Shown here: positions 23,065 to 35,137 of the stretch, piece after piece
Position numbering within the stretch: position 1 is the first letter of the stretch
Layout: the number at the start of each line of letters is the position of its first letter
DNA from: Eulemur rufifrons
Taxonomy: Eukaryota; Chordata; Mammalia; Primates; Lemuridae
DNA length: 64,000 bases
Assembly (NCBI RefSeq): GCF_041146395.1
Contig: NC_091009.1
Location: forward strand, 4,397,001 to 4,461,000
Direction of reading: 5' to 3'
Translations under genes and position numbers: made by a program
The notes under the pieces: model-generated
Told to the model about the DNA's origin: nothing
Database searches by the model: none
What the model saw: only the letters and a program-made list of their open reading frames with translations

Positions 23065-23990
23065 AAAGTATTTAGTGCTGCAGATGGATGGGACAATTGC
23101 ATTATTTATATTTATTACCAATAATAAGATATCGATAACCCAGATCTCACAGCTGTGTACTCACAGAGGCAAGTAAGATGTCGGGCAGGAACAAAGAAGT
23201 GGCCTGGGTGCTCCCTGGGCCCAGCTCGCATCGCCTTTTACCGACTAATTCCTTTCTCCCTTCCTCCTTTTCAGAGCTGACTTCTCTGCCCCTCACTTAG
23301 ACACCAGCCCCCTGCTCGGAAGGCCTTCCACACTCCCTTGATGACAGATCCGGTCCTCCTTCAGCCTGACTGGGCTGGGGCTGCGCTGCCTCTGCCACGG
23401 CCTCAGTGCCCGGTGTCTCACCTGGCTTCTCGCTCTGCCGCCTGCGAGAGCACGACCAGCCGTAGGTCACCAACTCGCAGCCCCTCTCTAGGCTCACACA
23501 TCCAACTGCTGCCGGGTGTCCTTTGTAGGCCTGGGAAGATGTCCAAAATCAAATTGTCTCCCTTTCTCGTGTCAGCATCACCTGTTACTCAGGTAGAATC
23601 ATCTGTGACTCCTGCCTCCTTAGCGTCATCTGTCGCTGAGCCCTGGGCATCCCCTCGCCTGAACCTTTCAGACCCTACAGCTTCACGGGTCACACGGGTT
23701 AGAACAGGGAAACACTGCCACAAGGAAGCCAGCACACACGACAGACAGGTACCCCACGGGGCAACTGGTCTGGTCTCTTGACTAGTCAGCGTGAAGGCAA
23801 AGGAAAGGGTGGGGGTGTGTTCAAAAGCCATTAAAGAGACAGCGAGAAGCAAGGCACGACCTTGGACTGGATCCTGGTGCCAACAAACCAGGAGAGAGAG
23901 AGACTGAGGGAGAGAGAGAGATGTGTTAGGACAACGGAGGCAATTTGACTATAGCCCAGGTCTTAGACAACATTCAGGAATGAATGTTAA
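23065..23990. other. Pseudogene intron sequence, no feature recognised
   Basis: It contains a short GA-rich patch near 23890-23930. No gene or confident repeat was recognised. Confidence 0.4.
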
Positions 23991-23999
23991 TTTTGTCAG

Positions 24000-24900
24000 C
24001 TATAATAATGGTAGGGTGGTTATGAAAAACAAAACATTACTTTTCAGAAATGCATGCTGAAGTTTTCAGGTGTGAAATAGGATGTCTAGAATTTATGACT
24101 CCTCAGTGGAAAATAAATAAATAAAATTAGCCTATCAGTTATTAAATGAAGCTCGAACAGATCGAATTCTCCTAGTAAAAGAGTCAGCTCAGGTTTTAAA
24201 ATGCAGTGATATGATGTATACAAGAAATACAGTTTAAAAAATGATAATGGTTGAAAATAAAAGGATTTATTTTTAATGTAATATAATGTAAAATAAAGAG
24301 TGGCCGTATTAAAAATAGAAGGGTAAAATGTAAGATTAAGCACTAAAACACGATAAAAAGAGATGACATGTAGTGACAGGAATGCACAATTCATAAAGAT
24401 AGAATACTCAAAATCTGCATGCTCCCAAAAGCAGCATCGTTAAATATGAAAAGCAAAAACTAATAAAAGCACCGGAAGAACTTTATAGGGAAAATTTGAG
24501 AGGGAGGTTTAATAAAACTTCATCAGAATTAGCATAAAAGACAAAAACCAATAAGGATACAAAGGAAGTGAAAGTTTAAATTATACATAATCAATAAACT
24601 TAATAAACTTGATTTGATACATGAGGGACCTTTTATCCCTTAAATAGAAAGTGTACATTTTTTCCATATGTCTATGAAAAACTTAGAAAAAAATCATTTA
24701 CTTGGCCACAAAGAAATTAATAAATTTTAAAAGTATAATATATACAAATCTAGAGAAAACAAATGCTTTTGTAGTAAAATATAAAATGACCAAAGTTAAC
24801 TAGAGAACTAGTAGATACTTGAATAGATCTAATTAACACTGAGAAAAAAATCTGCCACTGAAAAAGCCCTGGGTCCAGAGGGTTTCATGGGAGGGAATCG
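24000..24900 (+). mobile_element. Old L1 ORF2 fragment, sense
   Basis: A-rich sequence ending in 'gccctgggtccagagggtt', which corresponds to the conserved G-P-D-G-F block of L1 ORF2. 24670-24730 has the L1-like 'cttggccacaaagaaatta'. It is highly mutated with stops in all frames. Confidence 0.65.
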
Positions 24901-24909
24901 TAGAAACCT

Positions 24910-27900
24910 TTAGATTTTACCTCTGGCAACACCTTCCTCCTCCAGGAGGCAGCCCTAGAACTTCCTCTCCCAGCTAGATCCTGCACCCAGCAGACACGCT
25001 ACCACGTCATACACAACCACAGCATATCGCATTGTCACGTCGTGTCATGTTCTTCCCATGCCCCAGGGCCTGGCACTGACCACCCATGCAGGCTGACATT
25101 TCAGTACTGATGCCCGTCCCCTCCCACCACTGGACTCGGTCAGCTCTAGGAAGGGCAGAGAAAATAGGTGCAGAGGGAGGTCGACTGCTGGGGCCCAGGA
25201 AGGAGGAGAGGAGGTGGGTGGGCTTGTCAAGGGCCCATCTCAGGAGGCCTGGGGCTGCCAGGAACCAGGGGCTCCAGGAAGATCCCCAGAGGACCATGGG
25301 GCCACCTCCCAGCCTGCAGGGGACAGAGGGGTAGGTGGGGAGAGCTCCGGGTGGCCAGAGCTATGTGGGGTTGGTGGGGGGACCCAAGAACCTGCTCTCT
25401 CACAAGCCAGGTCACAGTCTGGGCAGCGGGGCTCCCGGGCCCTGGGGCAGCAGGTGAGTCACGGGGAGGGAAAGTCAGGCCAGGTATGCAGAAAGCAGCC
25501 AGCAACCCAGGGCTGCCCTAGCTGGGGGGCGGGGAGCTCCCTGGAGTCCCCTCAGCTTGGCTACAGGGCCCCTGCTGTTACCAACCCCACTTTCCAAAGG
25601 CCCTTGGCTGGCCCCGAGAGAGGACAGATGGATCTGTTCCGAGGCCAGTTGCTGTATCTCAGACATGGCCACCTCCGGCTTCCCTTGGAGTTTGCCCCAG
25701 GAAGTGGGAGAGGGTCTGCGATCTAGAGAGGAGGGGTCACCAGGTGAGTTTTTGGACGGGATAGGGAAGGGCCTGGTGGGGAGTCTGGGGGAGGGGGGAG
25801 GACAGGAAACCGTGGCCGCCCCCTTCCCCAGGTGAGGGTTCCACTCACAGTTCCTGGAGGAGGGAGGACAAGGGCCCTGGGCTCCTTCCTGTGCAGTCCG
25901 CCTGCTCAGGTGTGGCGCCTCCTGGGCTGTTTGTGTAAGAAGTGGCAACTGGGCCGTAACTCTTCCTCCCAGTGGCCAGTGTCCGGCGGCGGCAGCAGCA
26001 GCGGGCTCCCAGCCGGCTCTCCTGCCTCTGGGGTGGGATGGTGACCACCCCCAGAAATAAGGACTGTGGTCTCAGGGGAGGGGCCTCAGAGGCTTTAGCC
26101 AGGCTTCCCTGGCTCCCTGAGTGGCCACCTTGGAGGAGAGGTGTCCACCCAGCTCACCACCCCCTCCATCTCTCCCTTCTCAGAAGCCTTTGCTTCTGCC
26201 CTCTCCTGGGATGTCAGATTCTCCTACTGCACCCTCAGCTGCAGATAGCAAGGTCAGGGTTTGGAATTCATGGCCACAACAGGGCTGGGCACATAGGTGT
26301 GTGCAGAAAAGTGAGCACTTGTTTGCCTTTGGCTTATACTGTTCTTGCTGAGGGTAACAGGGTGGCTAACCCTGAAGGCCACCTGGCTGAAATAGGGCCC
26401 AGAACTGACCTGGACACAGCCACTTCCTGGCTGTGTGACCTTTGGCCAGTCACTAAACCTCTCTGAGCCTGTTTGTACTCAGGGCAAATTGGGGTACCTA
26501 TGCCTGCCTTCCAAGATGCTGGGAGCTTAACCCTGGGTGCAAGCCTTTGAGTGAGAGCCCATGGGACTGTTAGCTCCTTTGGGACTGTGTCTTATGACGC
26601 TTTGGGTCCCCAGTGTGCAGCAGGGTGACCAGCACACACCAGGTGCTCAGTATGTGCTATTTGAGTGAATGGTGAATGACAAGGCTGTAAAAAGCCGTAC
26701 ATGGCAGAGGCTCCTCTCTTCTGGGGGTGCCCTGGGCCTGCCGAGTAGCCTGCCCCAAGCCCTGAGCTGATGCCCTGCAGACAGGCACCCTTCACCCTCC
26801 CAAGTGACCCTGGTCGCCTCCCTCCTCACATCCTTGCCTCTCTGTTCTGGGCCCTCCCTCATCTTTTCTCCCAGGAGCCCCTCTCAGCAGCCCCCTCCTC
26901 CCCATCCTCAGCCTCCCAGTCTCCTGGCTCTTGCCCATCCACTTAAACTTGGGGAAGGCTCCACCCTCAGCCATATAGCGGCTCTGGCCAGTTGTCTACA
27001 CGCCATTCTCATCCTCACCTTCGCGCCTGCCTTCAGCAACTGGAGATGCCAGGACCTGGGGGATCGCCTTCCTCCTTGGTTTGGGCTCTTAGATGCTGGC
27101 CCCTGGGCAGACTTACAGAGCCCCGGTTCATGGTGAAGGGCTGCCTCCTCGCCCCTCCTCAGCACACACTCTCTGTGCACACTGTCCAAGGGCAAGGCCA
27201 TTCCCCCACCTCCAGGGCACAGCTCAGAGGGGCAGGCACACTCCCACGGTCACCGGGACGGAGAATGTGCCTGGGAGCGCGCCACCGGGAGCCTGCCCAG
27301 AAACGAAGGGGCGCTGGCATCAAGCCACCTACCCCAGAGAAGCTGCCTGCCTGCTGGCAGAGCCACGGGGCACACGGCCCCGTCTGCGTCCCCATCCTCC
27401 CTGTGCTGTTCCCCACCCTGGCCACAGGGGGAGGGCTGCCCCCGAAGAAACCCCAGTGAAGGCTGCGCAGACCCGAAGGGAAGCGCACTGAGGGGGACCC
27501 CAGGTCGTCTGAGGGGACCGCCCGCTACTGCCCAGCGCTTCCGCCCCATTTAAGGGTCGCCACAACCCTGATCCTTAGGTACAGTGCTTACACTCGGGGA
27601 CACTGGGCTGGGGCAGTTAGGTGGCTCATCAGCAGCTGGCAGGGCACCCAGCGGAGTCAAATCCGAGCCTCTGACCCTCCCTTTGGGCTGAGGAACAAAC
27701 TGAGACCCCAACAGGAAGTGAGCCCCCAGAAGTGAACCGCCCATAGGAAATCACGCCCCTGGCGAAGGGGTCAGACGGTTTCTGTGCATCTTGTTTTCCT
27801 CAGGGCGCCCCTCCCTGAAAAGTTGCTAAAGTTCGAGATGTCAGGGCCCCCGGAAGGATTCTGAGGATGTAAGAGTGTTTTTAAAACGTGCTCTATTTTC

Positions 27901-28000
27901 AGTTTCCCAAATTAACACAACTGGACTCGGAAGAGAGAACCCCCCCTCCTCATCCTTACCATAACTGGCCTTCTTTCTGAAACAAACTCATCAAGAGGTT
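24910..28000. other. Large first intron of the pseudogene; GC-rich, no gene recognised
   Basis: Between the two 5'-most ARHGAP27-like exon remnants. Many overlapping GC-rich frames exist on both strands (up to about 170 codons at 25214-25726), none with a known domain. A MIR relic lies at 26385-26680. Confidence 0.45.
26385..26680 (+). mobile_element. MIR SINE relic
   Basis: The phrase 'cacttcctggctgtgtgac', 'ctaaacctctctgagcctg', later 'gaccagcacacaccaggtg' and 'ctcagtatgtgctatttga' is a long, fairly complete MIR. Confidence 0.82.
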
Positions 28001-28189
28001 TTTGGTTTTGGTTTTTTCAAAAAAAATAAAAAAAAAAGAAAGAAAGAAAGAGAGAAACTGAAATGTTGGAAACAGCCCAAAAGGGAAATGGATGGCTGCC
28101 ATTCACATCCATCTCGTCTGAACCCCCAAGCTCCCAGGAGAGAGGCGAGGCCGCTGAAGCCAGTGCAGGGCCGCAAGCCCCACCCCACG

Positions 28190-28500
28190 TCCAGGTGCGT
28201 TTCAGACTACAGATCGGCTGCAGGACAGCGCACACCTGCCAGAGGTTACATAACCTCCAGGCAGGCTTGGGCTGCACCCTGAGTGCGATTAAACTTATTT
28301 GCATTTCTGCAGCAAAACATGAATATTCACGCCAAGTGTGATAAAGACTGTCAACATCCTCATATTGGTTCAAATGAAATTTTGTCACCGGGTGAATTAC
28401 AAAATACTTTGGGCTTCCAGGGAGCTTTGGCACTTGGGAATTGCAGAGAAGGGATTGTGAGCCTGTACCACTCTCATTTGGGGTTTGGGGCAAGTGAGTT
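28190..28500. promoter_or_regulatory. Possible conserved non-coding element (candidate only)
   Basis: A low-CpG, non-repetitive stretch with clustered motifs, including an octamer-like atttgcat near 28300 and tgaatattca near 28320. It has no repeat signature and no coding frame with family support. It lies just inside the pseudogene's first intron. The call rests only on texture. Confidence 0.2.
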
Positions 28501-28627
28501 CGCCCGAAGTCGGTGAACACAGTAGCCGGCGTCTAGCGGGACGCTAAGCCGAGCAGGTCTCCTCGCACCCCGGCTCCGTGCAGGCGCGGCCACCCGCCCC
28601 CCTCTACCCCAGCGCCCAGCTGTGTAC

Positions 28628-28870
28628 CTGCCGCTGCCGGCTCTCCTCCCGCTGCGGGCCTTGCACGTCCAGGATGGCCTCATAGACATTCTCAGAGTCT
28701 CTGCATGCCAGGGGCCGTGGGCACACCCAGGAGCCCACCACGCTGCAGGCCTTGTAGCGGCCCGGGCTCCTGAGGAGGCCGGCAGGAGGCACTCGGTGGT
28801 GCCTGCCAGGTCGTCCAGGGACCGACTGCGCTGGCTGCCTGGGTGCTGAGGGCCGCACGTCCGGGCAGGC
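28628..28870 (-). pseudogene. ARHGAP27: 5'-most ARHGAP27-like exon remnant (after SH3)
   Basis: The minus strand reads KACSVVGSWVCPRPLACRDS then ENVYEAILD, ending EESRQRQ at a good donor (GTACAC at 28622-28627). This joins in phase to the next exon's VDESPE. Further 5' the frame is disturbed by an extra base near 28810. The homology ends by about 28870 without reaching the SH3-coding sequence. Confidence 0.88.
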
Positions 28871-28879
28871 CAGGTGCCA

Positions 28880-29297
28880 GGTTGCTGCGTTTCCTAGGGG
28901 AGTCTTCTTTTAATTAATTTGTTGGGGGGTTCCCTATAGGGCCACTCGAGTCTTGGGGAATCACCCCAGGCAACTCCCACTCAGGACCCCGGTCACCCAG
29001 GGCTGCCAAGGCTGGGAGGTGATTAAGATGCCCCTTCTCTTCGGAGCTGAGGAACTCAGTCTCTCACTTATCTAGGATCCTAAACAACAATTCTTAGTAA
29101 AAGAACCAGCTCAGAGAAAAACCAAGACCATCAACCTAAAAGAGAGGTCCAGAGCTCAGGAGGACTTACCAGTTCCGCCAAAGGGGAAGCTCCGAGCCGA
29201 GGGCCCAAAACGGCCATGCCAGTTCCTGGCGCTGACTTTGTGTGGCTCCTTTGGCGGTTCTGAGTCTTCTCTGCGCCCCATGTCTGGGCGCCAATCT
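28880..29297 (-). mobile_element. Endogenous retrovirus leader region with lysine-type primer binding site
   Basis: Directly after the LTR end (minus strand) comes agatTGGCGCCCAGACATGGG. It resembles the tRNA-Lys primer binding site of many retroviruses with a small change. The leader continues with a strong splice donor (CTG|GTAAGTCC, GT at 29168-29169). No gag, pol or env coding region follows; the sequence runs into the ARHGAP27-like exon at about 28870. This is a truncated, non-functional proviral remnant. Confidence 0.65.
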
Positions 29298-29890
29298 TGT
29301 CAATGGAAAAAAAGCCAAACTCTGTAAAATAATTTTAAAGAAATTTACTCTGAGCCAAATTTGAGGGCCATGACCCGGAGCCACGCCCAAGAAGCCTTGA
29401 TCAAGTGGACTCGCTGTGGCTGGGTTACAGTTTGGTTTTATACATTTCAGGGAGACAGAGGTTATAGGTAAAGTCATAAATCAATACATGGCAGGCATAC
29501 ATTGGTTTGGCCCGAAAAGGTGGGCCATCTCAAAGAGATGGCTTACAGGTTATAGGTGGGTTTAAGGATTCTTTGACTTGTAATTGGTTAAAGACATGGA
29601 GCTTTGTCTAAAGGCTTGGAAAGTTTTAACATAGTTGCTGTTTATCAGAGATGAGCCACTGGACATAGATTAGTTGTGTAAATAGAGGACCTGCAGGTTT
29701 GTCTTGCATACCCTAGGCCTGTCAGTGGGTTACAAGGGATGTCCCCAAGAAGGGAATGGGTCATGATGAGGCATGTCTCACCTCCCTCCTCCTGGCAGGC
29801 AATTTAGTTTTAGGATATTTCTTTGGCCATGAGGGGGTCCATTCAGTCAGCTGGTGGAGGCTGAGCCTTAAAACTTTATTTTCGTTCACA
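29298..29890 (-). mobile_element. ERV 5' long terminal repeat
   Basis: On the minus strand the element begins TGTGAACG at 29890 and ends TTGACA at 29298, the TG...CA termini of an LTR, about 593 bp. A primer-binding-site-like sequence follows at the expected spacing. No matching 3' LTR is in the window, and no target duplication was identified at the ends. The family is not named. Confidence 0.7.
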
Positions 29891-29894
29891 CTTA

Positions 29895-30325
29895 GAAACA
29901 TTTACTCTGAGGCTGCTTCACACTCAAGGAGAAATCAAGGAAATTAACTCACACTCAATATAAATTTCCAAATATTAAATCCTGTGTCTTTTCCCCCACC
30001 CCAGTTTCTTATTCATTAGCAGAAGAGCTGAATCATGATGGTTTACATAACAGATAAAATTTTTATTGCTTTTTTCTCTTCTTGGAAGGAAGGTGCTTTA
30101 TGATCCATTATTTGTTTATATCTAAATTCATTTTGATTTGGCTTGGTTTTGGTTTCTCTCCTTTGTTTTCTTTACTTCTGTCTTTCTCCTCTTAATAGTT
30201 TATTGTCTAATCCACCGGCTTTTAGGTTTTATCTTTGATCATTTGCAAAATATGCCAAAAGAAATAACTGACATTTTTCATGAGATTAATAAGTAAAGAA
30301 AGATGGCATGTAAGAAATAGTAAAT
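29895..30325. other. Unassigned AT-rich sequence
   Basis: T-rich 30050-30240 may be diverged L1. No gene recognised. Confidence 0.35.
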
Positions 30326-30330
30326 CTTGA

Positions 30331-30472
30331 AATTTGGGCACCATGACTCATGCCTATAATCCCAGCTATTTGATAGGTTGAGGTGGGAAGATCCCTTGAG
30401 GCCAGGAATTTGAGATCAGCCTAGGCAACACAGTGAGACCCTGTCTCTAAAATAAATAATAATAATAAATCT
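30331..30472 (+). mobile_element. Monomeric Alu-related SINE (FLAM/FAM-like)
   Basis: A single monomer from 'ctcatgcctataatcccag' to 'gagaccctgtctctaaaat' with an aat-rich tail. Confidence 0.8.
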
Positions 30473-30492
30473 TAAGAAATGAGAAGATAGTA

Positions 30493-30809
30493 GGCTGGGT
30501 GCAGTGGCTCATACCTATAATCTTAGCACTCTGGGGGACTGAGGCAGGAGGATTGCTTGAGCTCAGGAGCCCCAGATCAACTTGAGCAAGAGTGAGACCC
30601 CATCTCTACTAAAAATACAAAAACTAGCCAGGCATCATAGCACGCACCTGTAGTACTAGCTACTAAGGAGACTGAGGCAGGAGGATCACTTTAGCCCAGG
30701 GGTTTGAGGTTGCAGTGAGCTACCATGACATCACTGCACTCTAGCCAGGGGTAACAAAGCCAGACTGTCTCAAAAAAAAAAAAAAAAAGAGAGAGAGAGA
30801 GAGAGAGAA
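30493..30809 (+). mobile_element. Alu SINE with GA-extended tail
   Basis: Dimeric Alu starting 'aggctgggtgcagtggctc'. Its A tail grades into a (GA)n microsatellite at about 30789-30809. Confidence 0.92.
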
Positions 30810-31573
30810 GATAGTATAAGTCCCCGTGAAGTTTGGGTTCTGAGTTCTACGTATTCCTGGCATCCATGTTCCCACCAAATCTGACCAGATGGTATAGTGG
30901 TCCCAGCTGGCTCCCTTGGATCACATTGCCAGGCCACTGGGATCACTGAAAACACAGCACAGTTCAACGTAATAAAAATAAACCCTTTGACAGTCTTCTG
31001 CATGCTGAATACTCTACGTTCGTGCCTTTCAGAAGGCATGGCAGCTGCTTGAAACACAGAGATGTGGCAACACCTTCATATTTACTTTAGGATTCAGAGC
31101 TCCCCCAGGACTAGCAAGTTGCAGGTCCTATAATCAAATTTTATCTTGTGTAAGACACAAAAGCATTCAATATTCTTTCCCTTTGTTTCCTTTTCTGTGA
31201 AGAGATAGGCATGGCGACCCAGACAAAGGCTGGGCCTGGAGCTGGCACAGGATCCAGACGTGATGTCCAGGTAAGATTTCCAGGACGCGCTTCAGCAGCT
31301 GCTGGCTGGGTCGGCTGGCCTGCAGTGGCGGCCCACCATCAGTGAGGCTAAGTTTTCAGGACTTCCCCGGGGCAGTGCAGAGGAAGGGATCCCAAGGAGG
31401 GTGAAAGACCAGGTCGGCCAATGACTTTCCTGGGTACTTAGGACTCAGTACTAATCGAAGTGTTTTGAAACACAGGATATTTGGGAGTGGCTAATCGGTC
31501 ACAGTAGCCTTAGAAATGAAACAGGTGAGTAGTCTATGCTGGATCTATTTAACAGCAGTAATTTAGGTCTTGT
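30810..31573. other. Unassigned sequence
   Basis: No gene or confident repeat recognised. Short frames only. Confidence 0.4.
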
Positions 31574-31656
31574 TCCAGTTATCTATTTTTGTATAACAAA
31601 TTGCCTCAAAACTTAGTCGATTAAAACAACAATCATTATCTTGAACAGCTCTGTGG
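31574..31656 (+). mobile_element. MLT1-like LTR, left part
   Basis: The text 'tgttccagttatctatttt' then 'tgcctcaaaacttagtcga' and 'ttaaaacaacaatcattat' is the 5' start of an MLT1 (ERVL-MaLR) LTR. It is interrupted by an L1 at about 31657. Confidence 0.75.
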
Positions 31657-32388
31657 ATTTTTTTTCTTTTTTGTAAAAGACATATAACATAAAATTGACT
31701 ACTTTAACCATATTTAAATGTACAGTTCTGTACCATTAATGACATTTACAATGTTATCCAAGTATCAGCACAATCCATCTACAGAACTCTTTTCATTTTC
31801 CAAGAGTAAAGCTCTGTACCCATTAAACACTAACTTTCCATCCCCCCTCCCCTACCCTCTGGCAACCACCATTCTGTTTTCTGTGTCTACAAATTTGCCT
31901 ATTCTAGGTACCTCATATTATCAGAATAATATAATATTTGTCTTTTTGTGACTGGCTTATTTCATTTAGCATAATGTCTTCAAGATTCATCTGTGATGTA
32001 GCATGTGTCAGAATTTCTTTCCTTTATAGGCTGAATAATATTCCATTATATGCATATACCACATTTTGCTGAATGGATAAATCCATGTATCCATCAATGG
32101 ACATTTGGGTTGTTTCACCATTTGGTTATTGCAAATAATGCTGCTGTGAACACGGGTGTACACACATCTATTCAAGTCCCTGCTTTCAATTCTTTTCACT
32201 ATATACCCAGATGTGGAATTGCTCAATCATATGGAATTCTATGTTTAATTTTTTGAGGAATCACCATACTGTCTTCCACAGCAGCTGAACCATTTTACAT
32301 TCCACCAGCAATGCACCAAGGTTCTAACTTCTCTACATGCTCACCAGCACTTGTTATTTTCTGGGTTTTGCTTGTTAATGGGTGTGAA
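31657..32388 (-). mobile_element. L1 3' region inserted into the MLT1-like LTR
   Basis: Antisense L1 3' text: 'ttgactactttaaccatat' at the left, then 'ggctgaataatattccatt', 'tccatcaatggacatttgg', 'accatactgtcttccacag' and 'ccaccagcaatgcacc'. It is truncated at about 32388, where LTR text resumes. Confidence 0.8.
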
Positions 32389-32790
32389 TGTGGGCAGTTC
32401 TTGCTCGGGGTCTCTCAGGTAGCTGTAGTCAGATGGTGGCTGGGCTGAGATGGCTGCAGTAGCCGGGGCTGGTGGGCAGTGCTCCCTGAATGCAGCCCCG
32501 CCATGTGACTAGTTCTGGCTTCCTCACAGCACAGTGACCTCAGGGTAGTTGTACTTCTTATATAGCTCCTGGCTTCCCCAAAGGGACTACTCCAAGACAC
32601 AGGAAGTGGAAGCTGCCAGTGTCTTAAGATCTAGGCCTAGAATCTGGCATGAGGTCACTTTCACTGTATTCTTTAGTTAAGCTCTCAGAAGTCTGCACAG
32701 TTTCAAGGGGAGGGGACATGGAGGCTACCTCCCAAGTGGAGGACTGTCGAGGAATGCCAAAGAATTGGTGGCCATGCTCAGTCTGCCCGA
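32389..32790 (+). mobile_element. MLT1-like LTR, right part
   Basis: It resumes with 'gggtctctcaggtagctgt', 'gtcagatggtggctgggct', later 'tttcaaggggaggggacat' and 'ccaaagaattggtggcca', the 3' portion of MLT1 LTRs. Confidence 0.78.
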
Positions 32791-32839
32791 CCGAATCATC
32801 ACAGTGGGGAATCGTGGTTTCTCATGAAGCTGAGTCACA

Positions 32840-33290
32840 GACCTGAGGTATGTTGGTTGCAGAGGATCCCAGATCCTCCTGAAGAAGTTCCCTATGACGT
32901 GGCTTCAATGTATGCTGCAGTTTTCTTCCAGGTCTTCCCTAAAGAGACAGACATTCACTGGAGAAGGGGAGATACTCATCCTTCCAGTGTGCCACTTAAT
33001 ACTGGATTTTGAGTTAGCACATGTACTTGGATACTCAAAATGCCTTTGTTTCTCCTGCTTAAGGTAGGGGCTTTTGGATATTAGAGGACTGCGGGAGCTG
33101 TGGCCCAAGTCCTCACAGTGGGCTCAGCAGGTCTGCAGACATGCTAGTGGTTATCCCGCCATTCCTAAATGTGTCATTGGAATAGATGTCCTCAGCAACT
33201 GGCTCCTGCCATGTGGGGTGAGGGCTTTTATGGTTGGACAAACCTGGGGGAAACTTCTTCATTAAGTGAGTGAACCCAAAGCCACTCCCC
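32840..33290 (+). mobile_element. Degenerate ERVL-like internal fragment (protease/RT junction region)
   Basis: A plus-strand frame around 33168-33230 reads CVIGIDVLSNW followed by a GVRAFMVGQ-like block, resembling the segment before reverse transcriptase in ERVL elements. Surrounding frames are broken. It follows the MLT1-like LTR and may be part of the same or a related MaLR/ERVL insertion. Confidence 0.45.
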
Positions 33291-33294
33291 ACCC

Positions 33295-34250
33295 CTGAAG
33301 GGACGAGTCACCACCAGTGACTTGGAAAGTGAAGAGGCGCTGATTCTGATCACAGCCCCACTGACAGGTGCCTAAATAGCCTGTGAAGAAGGTAGCTGAG
33401 TCATGGGGAAATCACTGCGGATTTACAATAATCAGGTTGTGGTTCCAACTGCAAGTGCTGTTATGGTAATTGTGGCATCTCTACTGGAGCAACTGGCACA
33501 GCTTCTGGCACCTGGCGTGCAGCTATTTGTCCAGAAAATGGTTTTTGTCCATGACAGTTTGCAAGGGGCAGGCACTATCAGCACTTTAGCTCTTTGCATA
33601 GCCTTGCAGAGGTTATCCTGATGTCCTAAGGAATGTCACCTGGTTCTTTGCAGAGGTGACATCATGCTTTACAGACTGGGTTACAAAGATAGGAAAGTAC
33701 TGTAGTTAACAGTTGAATACTCATATCGGATCGTTACAGAACTTTTCAAACAGAACCTGAACCTTCAAAAAACTTTTGTCCCCACACTTGTCTTAGTTGG
33801 CCTCTCCGCAGCCTCTCACACTCTTGGCCAGGCCTGCATCATGAAGCCTTCTCTCCCACTGTTCTCAGCACACTTGGCCCTACTGTTTTGCTTCCTGGGA
33901 TTCCAGGGGTCCTTTGTCATTCTCCTCCACAGATCAGTCTTCAATGTGGCGGTTATATGTTGGGGTTCCTCAGTGCTTAGTCCTAAAGCTCCCAATCTTC
34001 TCCCCTTGCTAATTTCTTCCAGGTCCATGACACAATGATCTTTGGCATACAAAATTTGCCAATAGTAGACATTTTATTTTCACACTTTTTGCACCCAGTT
34101 CTGTATTCTCTTCCTGAGTTTATGGAATCCACCATCTTTGAGGCAGAAATCTCCTCTCCTATAGAAACTTAAAACCTTCTTTGTTTTTCCAGCCTTCCCT
34201 GCAGCCTAAGTATGAACACATGGCCAAGGCACTGCCACATTTTTTTTAAG
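33295..34250. other. Unassigned sequence, possibly further ERV relic
   Basis: One 72-codon plus-strand frame (33403-33621) has no recognised domain. No gene called. Confidence 0.35.
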
Positions 34251-34252
34251 CA

Positions 34253-34528
34253 TTTTTTTTTTTTGAGAGGGTCTCACTCTGTTGCCCAGGCTAGAGTGCC
34301 GTGGCATCAGCCTCACAGCAACCTCAAACTCCTGAGCTCAAGCAATCCTTCTGCCTCAGCCTCCTGAATAACTGGGACTACAGGCATGCACCACCTTGCC
34401 CGGCTAATTTTTTTTTTTCTATATATTTTTAGTTGTCCAGCTAATTTCTTTCTATTTTTTTGGTAGAGACAAGGTCTCACTCTTGCTCAGGCTGGTCTCG
34501 AACTCCTGAGCTCAAACGATCCACCTGC
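34253..34528 (-). mobile_element. Alu SINE, antisense, strepsirrhine linker
   Basis: Poly-T start, 'gtctcactctgttgcccag', and the reverse-complement linker 'ctatatatttttagttgtcc'. It is truncated before the Pol III box end. Confidence 0.9.
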
Positions 34529-34529
34529 A

Positions 34530-35130
34530 TAGTGACTTACAAATCAGTACGTCACTCTGGAGTCCATCTGGTGAGCAACAATGGTGCTCACCAGATGGGC
34601 TGCAAACCCAGATGGCTAGATCACTTAATTGTGGAAGAATCATTTCCTCTTTATTCTGTTTAAGTAACAGGAAAAAATAATCTGATCAAAAATATTATCT
34701 TACTTAGAAGTAAGAACTGTGAAGTTCAAGCAGTTCTGGGGGGCATGTTTTGTGGTCATGGGAGGTTGTTCCTGAGATGAGTAAAGACTGAGCCAGAAAA
34801 ATTCTATGTTTAATACATTTTATTTTGTATTTTTTCAAATTTTAAAATGAGAAAATGCATCTTGTATATAATTTACCTTTATCTATGTTAGTAATTCCCT
34901 TGTTTTTCCATATAACTTTACCAACCATGTATGAGCCCTTAATAAATGATTTTGTTTTGAAAAACTCAGTTCAGAGCACAAACCCAGCTATGTAGTGAAA
35001 GAATGATATTGTCTCTATTATACAAAGATTTTCAGGAAAATAAAAGCTGGACAAGGTCTCTAAGTCATATCAGGATCTTCTTTTTCTAGCTTCTTAAGGT
35101 GAAAGCTTAGAAATGTTAGTGTTTTCTTTT
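34530..35130. other. Unassigned AT-rich sequence
   Basis: No gene or confident repeat recognised. Confidence 0.4.
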
Positions 35131-35137
35131 CCTTCTT

